A stretch of 22,490 nucleotides of DNA from a virus: the IMG/VR virus record IMGVR_UViG_3300032242_001842, positions 1 through 22,490 of that record; one strand, given 5' to 3'. The notes beneath the pieces were generated by a model. That model was not told the DNA's origin. It did no database searches and saw only the letters and a program-made list of their open reading frames with translations. Each line of letters begins with the position of its first letter. Within the stretch, counting starts at the first letter, position 1. Of this stretch, positions 15,701-22,490 are shown in pieces. The position numbers and the translations under genes are program-made.

Positions 15701-17964
15701 GAAACGTTACCAAATGCAGCAGTTATTCCAGTTGCAGTTAACGTTGTGCCTGTCAGTGTAAGGTTTGTACCTGTTATTGCTTGACCAGAAATTGAAGTAT
15801 TTGACACTAACGAGTTTACTACAGCAGTCGAGGCAACACTCAGTGTTGATGTGTTTACACCAGTATTACTTTGTAAATTATTCGTGTAGATTGTTCCACC
15901 ATTAGTATGCGAGGTAGAAATTATCGACACAGTATTCATCGATGTTGCAGTTACCGATGACGTATTTACGGTTGTGTTTGCTTGTAGTATATTGGTATAA
16001 ACAGTACCAGTATTAAAAATTGTTGTCGAATTTAACGTTGGTGTGCTAACCCAAGCATTTGATGTTACGTTCGTTGATACAATGTTTGATATAGTTGCAT
16101 TGCTTGACGTTAACAAACCAGTATTGAAATGACTTGTTGAATATACCGTTTGGGTACTGACCCAAGTATTTGATGTTACGTTTGACGATACGACATTGGC
16201 TATGGTTGCATTATTAGCAGTCAACTGCGATGTATTAACCGAAGTATTTGATTGTAGTGTAGCAGTATAAATGGCACCTGTATTATTTACTGTCGTAGAA
16301 TTTACAAGAGGAGTGCCAACAGAAGTATTTGCTGTCACGACTCCTGTAATCACACCAGAAGTTACCGTTGCATTTGTAGCGGTGACCAATGGTGTATTGA
16401 CATTGGTGTTTGCTTGAACAAAGTTTGCGTAAGCGGTACTAAGAGTGTTTAATGTATTTGTTGATAGAGTTACGGTGTTGATTGACAGGTTTGCTTGTAC
16501 CAAGTTTGCTGTTAGTGTTCCAGCAACCGTAAGATTAGCAACAGACATTGAAACGTTGGCAACAATATTATTAGCATATACCGTGCCAGTATTGTTTATT
16601 GTTGTTGAGTTGACCAATGTTGTATTAACGTTGGTGTTCGCAGTTAATGCGTTTGTAATAACAATGGCTGATGCAGTAACGGCCGGTGTTGTAATGTTGG
16701 TGTTTGCCACCAAGTTGTTTGTATAAGCAATGCCGGTATTATTTAATGTAGCGCTATCTACTGTTCCAGCATTGACAATATTGTTAGCCTGCAATATGTT
16801 TGTATATGTGGTGCCTGTATTGTCTATTGCGTTAGTTATTATCTGTGGCGTCTGCACGTTTGCATTAGCCGTTAATACGTTAGTAATTAAATTGTAGGTA
16901 ACTGTTGCGTTTTGTGCAGTAACCAACGGTGTGTTAACGTTTGTATTTGCTTGAACTGTATCTGTAATCACACCAGAAGTTATCGTTGCATTTGTGGCAG
17001 TAACCAACGGTGTATTAACATTGGTGTTTGCGCGCAAGTTATTTGTATAAGCAGTACCAGTATTGTTTAGTGTTGTTGAATTTACGAGAGGAGTATTGAC
17101 CGTAGTGTTTGATGTTATTACTGCGGCAATTAAACCAGTAGAGATAGTCGCATTGTTGGAGGTTAATAAACCGGTATTTGCGTTTGTTGCTTGTAGGGTT
17201 GCTGTTGAAGTCGCACCCGTATTTGTAATAGTGGTAGAATTTAATGTTCCTGTAGAAACAGAACTGTTGGCAGTTAAGTTATTTGTAATGATATTGTACT
17301 GTACTGTTGCGTACTGCGATCCAAAGTTTGGAGAATTCATTACAGTGTTTGATGTTATGCCAACCGATGCAAACACGTTTTGAGAAGCAAACAAACTGTT
17401 TGTTGTAACAAAGTTATTTGCTTGTACAGACGCAGCAAATGATTGTTGAGGAGTTACAATGTTACCAGCAACAAATAAGTTTTGTGCTATTGTGGCGCTA
17501 TTAGCAACAACGGGATTACTATAAACATATAGTGGTCCTTGCGCTAGTGTATTGCCTGAAAATATTGTGACGCCATTTACGGTAACATTACCTACAAACA
17601 ATGAATTATTTGATACGTTTAGTCCTGTACCAGAACCCGTCAGATACAATGTACCGTTTACGTTGGCCTGTCCAGAATTAACCAGACCCAATGTTGTATT
17701 AGAAAAGTATACTTGTCCACCAACCAATAAGTTATTCTGAATTTGTCCGTACGATCCAATACCCGTAGATACTAAACCACCACCAATCGTGGCGTTGTTA
17801 CTAATTTGCAGACCTAGTGTTGAGTCAGCAAGTACTAAAGTTCCTACTGGTTTAGTGTAACGTGCAGCCGCAAAGGCATTATTCTCAAAAATCAGAGAAT
17901 TGGTTGCAACGACCCAATCGCCAAACGTATTGGCATTGCTTATAGTAGAGTATGTGTTAGCCAT
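12769..17964 (-). CDS. Giant tail fibre with C-terminal S74 self-cleaving chaperone (1731 aa)
   Basis: The largest complete gene here. Order of parts: an N-terminal segment (1-230) with beta-prone turns (NNATIGGGLVSTG, NVNGTLYLTGSGTG); about 17 copies of a roughly 27-residue repeat (233-721); a short IRWTESNLYWDLND module (799-812); fifteen 14-residue repeats (860-1069). Then come an IELAANN-type module (1089-1175), paired TNSSVTVNGTSISLGGSATV and TLASGVTGSSLTS repeats, GFTPYNATNPSGYITSS repeats typical of T4 gp37-like shafts, and an S74 domain from S1621. S1621 and K1626 in S-D-K-R-L-K-E-N-I fit the Ser/Lys dyad; YKTVHYEKLVPLLIEAIKE and a terminal coiled coil follow. The start overlaps the preceding small gene by eight bases, with AAAGG upstream. 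Probably a long tail fibre, matured by self-cleavage. Confidence 0.9.
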   Translation of the reverse strand: MANTYSTISNANTFGDWVVATNSLIFENNAFAAARYTKPVGTLVLADSTLGLQISNNATIGGGLVSTGIGSYGQIQNNLLVGGQVYFSNTTLGLVNSGQANVNGTLYLTGSGTGLNVSNNSLFVGNVTVNGVTIFSGNTLAQGPLYVYSNPVVANSATIAQNLFVAGNIVTPQQSFAASVQANNFVTTNSLFASQNVFASVGITSNTVMNSPNFGSQYATVQYNIITNNLTANSSVSTGTLNSTTITNTGATSTATLQATNANTGLLTSNNATISTGLIAAVITSNTTVNTPLVNSTTLNNTGTAYTNNLRANTNVNTPLVTATNATITSGVITDTVQANTNVNTPLVTAQNATVTYNLITNVLTANANVQTPQIITNAIDNTGTTYTNILQANNIVNAGTVDSATLNNTGIAYTNNLVANTNITTPAVTASAIVITNALTANTNVNTTLVNSTTINNTGTVYANNIVANVSMSVANLTVAGTLTANLVQANLSINTVTLSTNTLNTLSTAYANFVQANTNVNTPLVTATNATVTSGVITGVVTANTSVGTPLVNSTTVNNTGAIYTATLQSNTSVNTSQLTANNATIANVVSSNVTSNTWVSTQTVYSTSHFNTGLLTSSNATISNIVSTNVTSNAWVSTPTLNSTTIFNTGTVYTNILQANTTVNTSSVTATSMNTVSIISTSHTNGGTIYTNNLQSNTGVNTSTLSVASTAVVNSLVSNTSISGQAITGTNLTLTGTTLTATGITAAFGNVSVSGNFTINGNTVYNTPNFTLSTSTPNQTTLIGTYRNTGAGNAYIRWTESNLYWDLNDVNTGIFYRILTDEYRSDSVTTASSTNVATSNAVYYLQQVNNLQNTNINSVNTYSYSSYSTANSVSTYSIASYNTANAVNTFAISAYASSNAVSTYSISAYATANATNTYAISGYNTANAVNTFAISAYASSNAVNTYAISSYNTANAVNTYAISAYSVANNAGTLVTPAFNQANAANTLAASSYNSSNAVNTYAISSYATANAVNTYAISAYALANNAGTLVTPAFNQANAANTLAASSYNSSNAVNTYAISAYNKANTGGLFTGATIFQNDVSISGNLRVSGTAEYVNTSTLQTTQSLIQLAANNSTSDVIDIGFYGLSSAGYHGLIREGSGGTNAGSFYLFKNLATAPTGNTVNYASLTPATLIGTFSGNGAALTSIAGANITAASVPNSALTNSSVTVNGTSISLGGSATVTAAAGTLTGTTLASGVTGSSLTSVGTITSGTWSSTFGAVSGANLTNLSGGNITIGSVPNNALANSSITVNGTSISLGGSATVTAAAGTLTGATLASGVTGSSLTSLGQIVTLNATTALIGGASQVSGSTSAAVVNYTGGASQYGMTFLPVTDGTTILNFMNAASASVGSITQTSGGVTFNGTATALSTGASITSSQVTTALGFTPYNATNPSGYITSSYLTNANIVAGLGFTPYNATNPSGYITSSYITSSVITTALGYTPIATGGQAGSVANALTIGSTLSLSSGTTYYGNTAVTLNLKSGVVTAGSYTNANLTVDTYGRVTAASSGASGGVTSITGTTNQVTANSSTGNVLLSLPQDIATSSSVQHGSFGVGTAASGTTGEIRATNNITAYYSDKRLKENITSISNALDKVMQISGVKFNSNELAEQYGYTDKRTQVGVIAQEVEAVLPEVVVAAPFDTEYVDGVQYSKSGENYKTVHYEKLVPLLIEAIKELKAEIEELKKK
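13115..13176 (-). repeat. 62-bp exact repeat, copy 2 (S74 junction)
   Basis: Identical to 3179-3240 in the 804-residue fibre, in the same orientation about 9.9 kb away. It encodes the residues just before the S74 cleavage site. The base after the repeat (a here, c in the other copy) and the base before it (g here, a there) both differ. Confidence 0.9.
13553..13680 (-). repeat. 84-bp tandem duplication in the 1731-aa fibre
   Basis: 13553-13596 and 13637-13680 are identical over 44 bases, offset by 84. They encode FTPYNATNPSGYITSS-type shaft repeats like those of long tail fibres. Confidence 0.8.
14440..14700 (-). other. IELAANN beta module, copy in the 1731-aa fibre
   Basis: Residues 1089-1175 carry SLIQLAANN, VIDIGFYGLS, HGLIREGSGG, FYLFKNLA and NTVNYASL. 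This matches residues 235-328 of the 661-residue fibre. It is slightly shorter in the middle, lacking a NTNTSATNSN-like insert. Confidence 0.8.
14758..15387 (-). repeat. Fifteen tandem 42-bp repeats (14-residue units)
   Basis: Residues 860-1069 are exactly fifteen 14-residue units with consensus NAVNTYAISAYATA. Two heptads per unit suggest a coiled coil. Some units are almost identical in DNA: 15140-15191 equals 15266-15317 over 52 bases, an offset of three units. A four-unit block containing NNAGTLVTPAFNQA and NAANTLAASSYNSS is itself repeated. Copy number may vary between related phages. Confidence 0.92.
15802..17268 (-). repeat. Degenerate 81-bp repeats (27-residue units)
   Basis: Residues 233-721 are a series of units, mostly 27 residues with shortened ones of 22 or 26 and a few longer. 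Each opens with N-T-x-V-N-T-P or a variant, passes through an N-A-T-I-T or N-N-T-G-T-x-Y-T-N core and ends in L-x-A or V-x-S. The regular Asn/Thr/Val pattern fits a stacked beta structure. The units are too diverged for exact DNA repeats of great length. Confidence 0.8.
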
Positions 17965-18184
17965 TTAAACCTTTGCTCAGTAGTTGAGTTAACATCTGTT
18001 TTATCTCTGACATTTCATTTCTAATGCCTTCAATCTCAGACTTAACTATATTTATTTCTTCTTTTTGAGTCTTTAGCATACGGACTTTGGATTGATAATC
18101 ATTTTTTTGTTGTGTGTCGGTATTAATCAATGCCATAGTTGTCGTATCACGAACAAAATTTGTACCCGTAACTTTGACTAACAT
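17957..18184 (-). CDS. Small coiled-coil protein (75 aa)
   Basis: Starts MLVKVTGTNFVRDTTTMALI and then forms a charged helix (SKVRMLKTQKEEINIVKSEI, 32-51; GIRNEMSEIKQMLTQLL, 53-69) with heptad-like spacing. I chose the ATG at 18184 because it lies two bases past the TAA of the preceding gene and has AGGA about seven bases upstream. A longer in-frame reading from 18352 would lie entirely inside the preceding gene. Its stop overlaps the giant-fibre start by eight bases. I associate similar small proteins with marine T4-like phages but know no function. It may bridge the large tail protein and the fibre. Confidence 0.75.
   Translation of the reverse strand: MLVKVTGTNFVRDTTTMALINTDTQQKNDYQSKVRMLKTQKEEINIVKSEIEGIRNEMSEIKQMLTQLLSKGLNG
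18049..18056 (-). promoter_or_regulatory. Late-promoter-like octamer inside the 75-aa gene
   Basis: The minus strand reads AATAAATA, 84 bases upstream of the giant-fibre start. It is the same octamer as at 2809 and 12088. Being inside a coding region and farther from the next start, it is the weakest of the three candidates. Confidence 0.25.
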
Positions 18185-18185
18185 A

Positions 18186-21100
18186 TTATATTCCTGTTCC
18201 TGGTGGTAGAGCAATAGCTCGCAAGTTCTCAATGATAGGAGGGTTTGTATTGTCATTGGTTGCCATGACAAGTTTAACAGCAAACTGTATAAAGTTATTG
18301 TAAGTAACACCAGCCGTATTGGTATACGATATGTTATTATTTGCCACACCACTCAAGAATATACCAGGCGCACATTCATACTCAATAATATTTGTTGGAC
18401 TCGTTGAAAACACGTTCTGGTTTGTTACTTGCGTCATCAACTGCCAATATTGGTTATCAAATAAATCTGTATCACTTGAACTAATTATTTTATAGTAAAC
18501 GTAGACACTAGTTCCTGGTGGTTTATATGCAGAATAGTAAACTCTTAGATCACCAGAATCATTATTAACTGGCATTACAACCTTTTTGGTCACATATCTA
18601 GCCAAACCGTTGCCGCCATGTTGTGATGTTTCGCCAATGACAGAGACTATTGCGTTTGCATTACCTGATCGTGTTGCAGCGTCTGTGATAGTGATGGTTG
18701 GTGTCGTTACATAACCAGCTCCTGGTGATACAACATACACTCCAATTATTGCGCCATTGGCCACGTTAGCGGCAAGTACTGCACCTGAACTACCAATATC
18801 AGGATTACTAATGGTTACAGAAATATTGTTTGCATTGTAACCGGATCCTGTATTTGCAACAGAAATAACAGCATTACTGATTCCCATATTGTTAACAATA
18901 TTACGAATATTATACAGAGTAATTCCGTCGTCAGAAATTATAGGACTAACATTAGGATCTGTTGATGATAGTGTCGCTGTCATAGCAAATGAATTTGGTA
19001 TTGTTGATATCAAAGATCTTTCGCCCAGACCATCATTCAATAATATATTTCCTGGATTTGGAGAACCATATTTTCCTGGTGTAACACTATACGGTCCAAC
19101 TGGAATATTTCCATTGGCCAATATTGAACTGTATTGATACGATATGCCTGTCTGTGATGGTACAAAATCAGTTGTCGTGATGTTGTATGCATCTGACGGC
19201 ATTGTTGTATTATAATTTCCGTATAAATTTGTCGCGCAGTTCGCATCTAATCCTTGCTGAATAGCGTGGTGATGTATCAATTTTCTGTGCGGCAGTCCTT
19301 GAGGAATACCAAAAACGATTGAAGGCGCTACCTTTGTATTGAATACACACTTATCCATTACAAACATTAAATCGGATGTTTGATCTGCCGTCCATGTAAT
19401 TGAATTCTGAGATTCAAACAAAGCACCAACATAAGGCGCAGCACCTATTTTGCTTGTTGATGTTGGGTTTGCGTCGGTTGGATAAGCTTTGGCTGTTGAA
19501 GCTATAGCTAAGGAATTTTGTTGACCATAATATACTGTATAATCGGGTGAACTTGCTTTGAGAATAAATGCATATAGAACGCCAGATTGTACATATACAG
19601 GAGCACTAAATTTAAATTCTGTCCAAGTTGTTGAATCCAAATAATGTGGTGTAGTAGAAGTTTTTATTTGGCTAGTTTTTAAAGTCACAGATGAATAACT
19701 TAATGCAGGGCCTGATGGAATTCCATTTTGTGTATTTGTAATAAACAATGTTACAGGATAATTTGATGTAGGTTTTGTTGCAAAAAATACTTTGATTGAA
19801 TTCAAAAATACACCATTAGGATAATTTAATTTATCAATAATAAATGATTGAGCAATTGGATCCCATGGCGTATAGGTTGTAATTGTACTAATTTTCTGTA
19901 CAGGTGATTGTGCAACAGATGTAAATTTGGTTGCTGCAGAATCAATGGAAGGCGCAAATTCTAAAGATTGTGATGTTGTTGCAAGACCTGATGCGGTAAA
20001 GGTTGACTGTGCGTAACACGTTGCAGTTGTTGGATCTGTTGCGACTGTTCGGTTATCAACACGGAAAATTCTCTCTCCTGTTTGAAATGTATTTGGTGGT
20101 ATGTTGAAAATACCTACCAAATTTCCACCCTCATCTGTTGATATACTAGGCAGACCTGTTCCTTGTGATATGGCACCAGCAACTGTTGTAATTGTTCCCG
20201 TTAAATTATATTGAGAACTTATATCACCCAAAGAACTATTGTGTCCTAATGATATACAAACAGGAGAATCTAGCGTAGCAATCTTGTTGACAGAATCGTA
20301 TGCTGTAACATTTGCCGTGTAAGTAAATTGGGAAGGAATTGCCACTATTGTAGTTGTGTATTTTGTATACTTATATGATCCTGTTTTAAAAGATATTTTT
20401 CCACCAGTTCCTGCTAAACCGGAATAAGAATTTCGGTTACCGCCAGCTGAATTTATTGGAGTTCCTAAATCTGTAGTTGATTTAGGAACTACGGTTGCTG
20501 TTGTAATTTTCTGTTGCGTTACAAATGTAGACGTTACTGAAATTTTTGCACCAACATAGTAGTTGGTAATTTCAGATGCTTTTTGATCAAGAGCAATCTT
20601 AGTTACGCCAGTAAAATAAGCACCACCTTTATACATAACTATTTCATATGATCCATCAGACTTTGTTGTTCCTGGAGGATTAAGTGAACTAAAAGCAACC
20701 TCTTCATTTAAATCATATATGACAAGTGCATGACCAGAAGCATAACCCGATGGACTTCCTGTTACTGCCCACGAAATGGTGTATTGTGTTCCAGCAACAA
20801 AAGAGTAAGTAAATGTTGCGCCAGTTTTGTGTATTGCAGAACTTGTTGTGAATACAGAAGAACCGTTTATTGATATCGTTGTGTGGTTTGTACCTGTTCC
20901 AGTATTTGACACAACAAATGTGTGTATTCCAGTATATGAAGGTATCCAATAAAAAGTGGCTGAATGTGAAGATGTCCGTTTTAGATCACCCCAAATGCCG
21001 TGACTATTTAAGAAAGTACCCCAGCGATTTGGATCTCTAACTTTATAAAATCTAAAACCAGAACCACCCGTTGTTGTGTAAGTATTACCAACAGCAGTTA

Positions 21101-22490
21101 CGGAACCAGCAGTATTGATTGGTGTTACACCAGAGTTGACTGTACCGTTAGCAGTCGTTCCAATATAATTTCCATTTACATCATACTGTCCATTTTGTAT
21201 GGTCGACGTTTGCGAATATACAGGAGCACCAACAACAGAAGAAACATACAGACGAATCGTGTTGTTTGATGTTCCGTATATGTGTGTTCCTAAAACTCGA
21301 GCCGTCGGTGAAAACTGGTTATTATTATAGAATCCAACAACGTCGCCTTCACTGAATGTTCCAGACACATTGACTAATTCAATTGTATCTGGTGAGATGA
21401 GATATGAATTTACATCAACACCGTCGAACGTAACTGTAACAGGAGAATTTGGTAATAGGCCTGTGACATTAAATCCAAGTTGTTGAGATCTAATATACGG
21501 CAATATCGATATATTCTTCAAATAATTGTTATTCAAATTCAATGACGAAGATACTGGACTGTAACCAGTTGAAGTTGTAACATTTTGCAATTGAGATGCA
21601 TATGTTGTGGTTGTTGTTGCCGTGTAACCTTGATAACCAAATGGACTTGGATTGCTATTATGTCCAACGTTATTTGTTGTAGTTGTTGTTGTTGAAGATG
21701 TACCAGGAATTACCGCAAAGTCACTAGAGTTGGTCAGGTTTACTCCGTTATCTTGTTGGAAAACCTGTATGTTTGGGTCAGTAATTAATATTGATGGAGA
21801 TTTTGTATTATCAACCCAGTTGTCCATTGGAGGACTTAAGCGCGCGTTGCCTTGATATACAACAACAGCAAAAGGATTTAAACTGATTGCTGAACTGGCC
21901 AGTGGTTGTGTTGCCACGTTAGCGGTTGTATATGGTAATGTAAACAAGTTTGTTGAAGCAGAACCTATTGAGTTTATGGCAAAGCTAGAAGTTCCCGATA
22001 ATGTACCTAAACTTGCAACAACATAAGGATTTTGTAATTGAAAATTATCAACAATACTCAAAGGAGTGAGTTGACCACTTCTAACACTAATGTTGGCCAT
22101 ATAGTCTGGATTAGCAGTATCTGATGTTGTATATGATGTGAACGAGTCTACTAAAATTCCATAATTTGGACGAACAACACCATTGGTATCTGATACTTGA
22201 GATGAAATAGCAGAAGTTTCAAGTTGGCTTAAAGACGCATAGTATTCTAAATTGTTAACGCGAGTTTGTAAATTTGTAATATCCGATTTGGCCCAACGAT
22301 TATGTGGAACTTTAACTATAGAAAGATTTGAAGGTATTCCTGGTGGATTTTCACCAGGAACATATGCTGTATACGGATCTAAGGTTAGATTTGCAAGTAC
22401 AAGTGAACCATCTGGTGCAGCTGGTGACAATGGATTCAGTGAAGAAGTTCCTTCAATGATTTGAAAATTCTTGTCCTTACTCAATATAAA
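18186..22490 (-). CDS. DUF4815-type large tail/baseplate protein, 5'-truncated by the window
   Basis: At least 1434 residues are visible and no stop precedes them at the right edge. A TTG at 22484 could be read as a start, but the sequence there (F-I-L-S-K-D-K-N-F-Q-I-I-E-G) fits the middle of DUF4815 proteins, where a similar K-D-G-x-F-x-V-I-E-G stretch follows several hundred residues. So the N-terminus probably lies outside. Numbering from the TTG: a short coiled coil at 66-92 (ITNLQTRVNNLEYYASLSQL), a PA14- or CBM-like beta-sandwich insert at about 476-592 (FRFYKVRDPNRWGTFLN, TFYWIPSYTGIHTFVVSN, NGSSVFTTS). The DPIAQSFIID core follows at 874-884 with FFATKP, VTLFITN and YTVYYGQQ. Two GxGY repeats lie at 1214 and 1256 (SGYNANN, AGYVTTP). 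The protein is likely at the baseplate or a fibre attachment site. Confidence 0.8.
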   Translation of the reverse strand, partial: FILSKDKNFQIIEGTSSLNPLSPAAPDGSLVLANLTLDPYTAYVPGENPPGIPSNLSIVKVPHNRWAKSDITNLQTRVNNLEYYASLSQLETSAISSQVSDTNGVVRPNYGILVDSFTSYTTSDTANPDYMANISVRSGQLTPLSIVDNFQLQNPYVVASLGTLSGTSSFAINSIGSASTNLFTLPYTTANVATQPLASSAISLNPFAVVVYQGNARLSPPMDNWVDNTKSPSILITDPNIQVFQQDNGVNLTNSSDFAVIPGTSSTTTTTTNNVGHNSNPSPFGYQGYTATTTTTYASQLQNVTTSTGYSPVSSSLNLNNNYLKNISILPYIRSQQLGFNVTGLLPNSPVTVTFDGVDVNSYLISPDTIELVNVSGTFSEGDVVGFYNNNQFSPTARVLGTHIYGTSNNTIRLYVSSVVGAPVYSQTSTIQNGQYDVNGNYIGTTANGTVNSGVTPINTAGSVTAVGNTYTTTGGSGFRFYKVRDPNRWGTFLNSHGIWGDLKRTSSHSATFYWIPSYTGIHTFVVSNTGTGTNHTTISINGSSVFTTSSAIHKTGATFTYSFVAGTQYTISWAVTGSPSGYASGHALVIYDLNEEVAFSSLNPPGTTKSDGSYEIVMYKGGAYFTGVTKIALDQKASEITNYYVGAKISVTSTFVTQQKITTATVVPKSTTDLGTPINSAGGNRNSYSGLAGTGGKISFKTGSYKYTKYTTTIVAIPSQFTYTANVTAYDSVNKIATLDSPVCISLGHNSSLGDISSQYNLTGTITTVAGAISQGTGLPSISTDEGGNLVGIFNIPPNTFQTGERIFRVDNRTVATDPTTATCYAQSTFTASGLATTSQSLEFAPSIDSAATKFTSVAQSPVQKISTITTYTPWDPIAQSFIIDKLNYPNGVFLNSIKVFFATKPTSNYPVTLFITNTQNGIPSGPALSYSSVTLKTSQIKTSTTPHYLDSTTWTEFKFSAPVYVQSGVLYAFILKASSPDYTVYYGQQNSLAIASTAKAYPTDANPTSTSKIGAAPYVGALFESQNSITWTADQTSDLMFVMDKCVFNTKVAPSIVFGIPQGLPHRKLIHHHAIQQGLDANCATNLYGNYNTTMPSDAYNITTTDFVPSQTGISYQYSSILANGNIPVGPYSVTPGKYGSPNPGNILLNDGLGERSLISTIPNSFAMTATLSSTDPNVSPIISDDGITLYNIRNIVNNMGISNAVISVANTGSGYNANNISVTISNPDIGSSGAVLAANVANGAIIGVYVVSPGAGYVTTPTITITDAATRSGNANAIVSVIGETSQHGGNGLARYVTKKVVMPVNNDSGDLRVYYSAYKPPGTSVYVYYKIISSSDTDLFDNQYWQLMTQVTNQNVFSTSPTNIIEYECAPGIFLSGVANNNISYTNTAGVTYNNFIQFAVKLVMATNDNTNPPIIENLRAIALPPGTGI

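Noticed and set aside
14084-17740. Plus-strand open frames opposite the giant fibre
   Set aside because: Same composition effect: low-complexity repeats leave few stop codons on the other strand. No independent start signals or recognisable proteins.
18185-18352. Longer reading of the 75-aa coiled-coil gene starting at 18352
   Set aside because: The extra 56 residues lie fully inside the DUF4815-type gene in another frame, while the ATG at 18184 has a good ribosome site and sits just past the stop of that gene.

Overview
The window is part of the virion-structure region of a T4-like myovirus (tailed phage, Caudoviricetes). Every credible gene is on the minus strand, so transcription runs from base 22490 towards base 1. 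Three proteins can be tied to T4 counterparts: neck proteins gp13 and gp14 and the tail sheath terminator gp15, in the T4 order 13-14-15. The DNA looks AT-rich, and the genes abut or overlap by a few bases. No tRNA, integrase, transposase or CRISPR array was seen. The fibre and baseplate families resemble those of marine or freshwater T4-like phages (cyanophage and pelagiphage relatives). The host cannot be read from this window.

Layout in transcription order. (1) 22490-18186: the C-terminal part of a large DUF4815-type tail or baseplate protein, open at the window edge. (2) 18184-17957: a small coiled-coil protein. (3) 17964-12769: a 1731-residue tail fibre built from a 27-residue repeat, a 15-unit 42-bp repeat and a C-terminal S74 self-cleaving chaperone. 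(4) 12767-12094: two small proteins, one beta-rich and one made of heptads. (5) 12053-7689: two repeat-rich fibres (661 and 576 residues) with a coiled-coil protein between them. (6) 7686-6133: a LamG plus glycine-rich adhesin-like protein. (7) 6128-5242: a 75-residue unknown translationally coupled to a sulfotransferase-like enzyme. (8) 5226-2812: a second S74 fibre of 804 residues. (9) 2784-40: gp13, gp14 and gp15. (10) 38-1: the first 13 residues of another gene.

In T4 the stretch between gene 10 and gene 13 carries genes 11, 12 and wac. Here about 15 kb of fibre, adhesin and accessory genes occupy the corresponding place, which suggests an elaborate host-recognition apparatus built by duplicating and swapping modules. 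The same modules recur in different genes: the S74 end, an IELAANN-type beta module, a TGTFYPVLVNA module, GGTG and TVDxxGR repeats, and a small beta module shared by gp14 and gp15. The most unusual resident is the sulfotransferase-like gene, the only enzyme-like gene among them apart from the S74 autoproteases. No stretch over 300 bases lacks a gene; the largest gaps are about 40 bases, and two of the gaps contain a T4-late-promoter-like AATAAATA.
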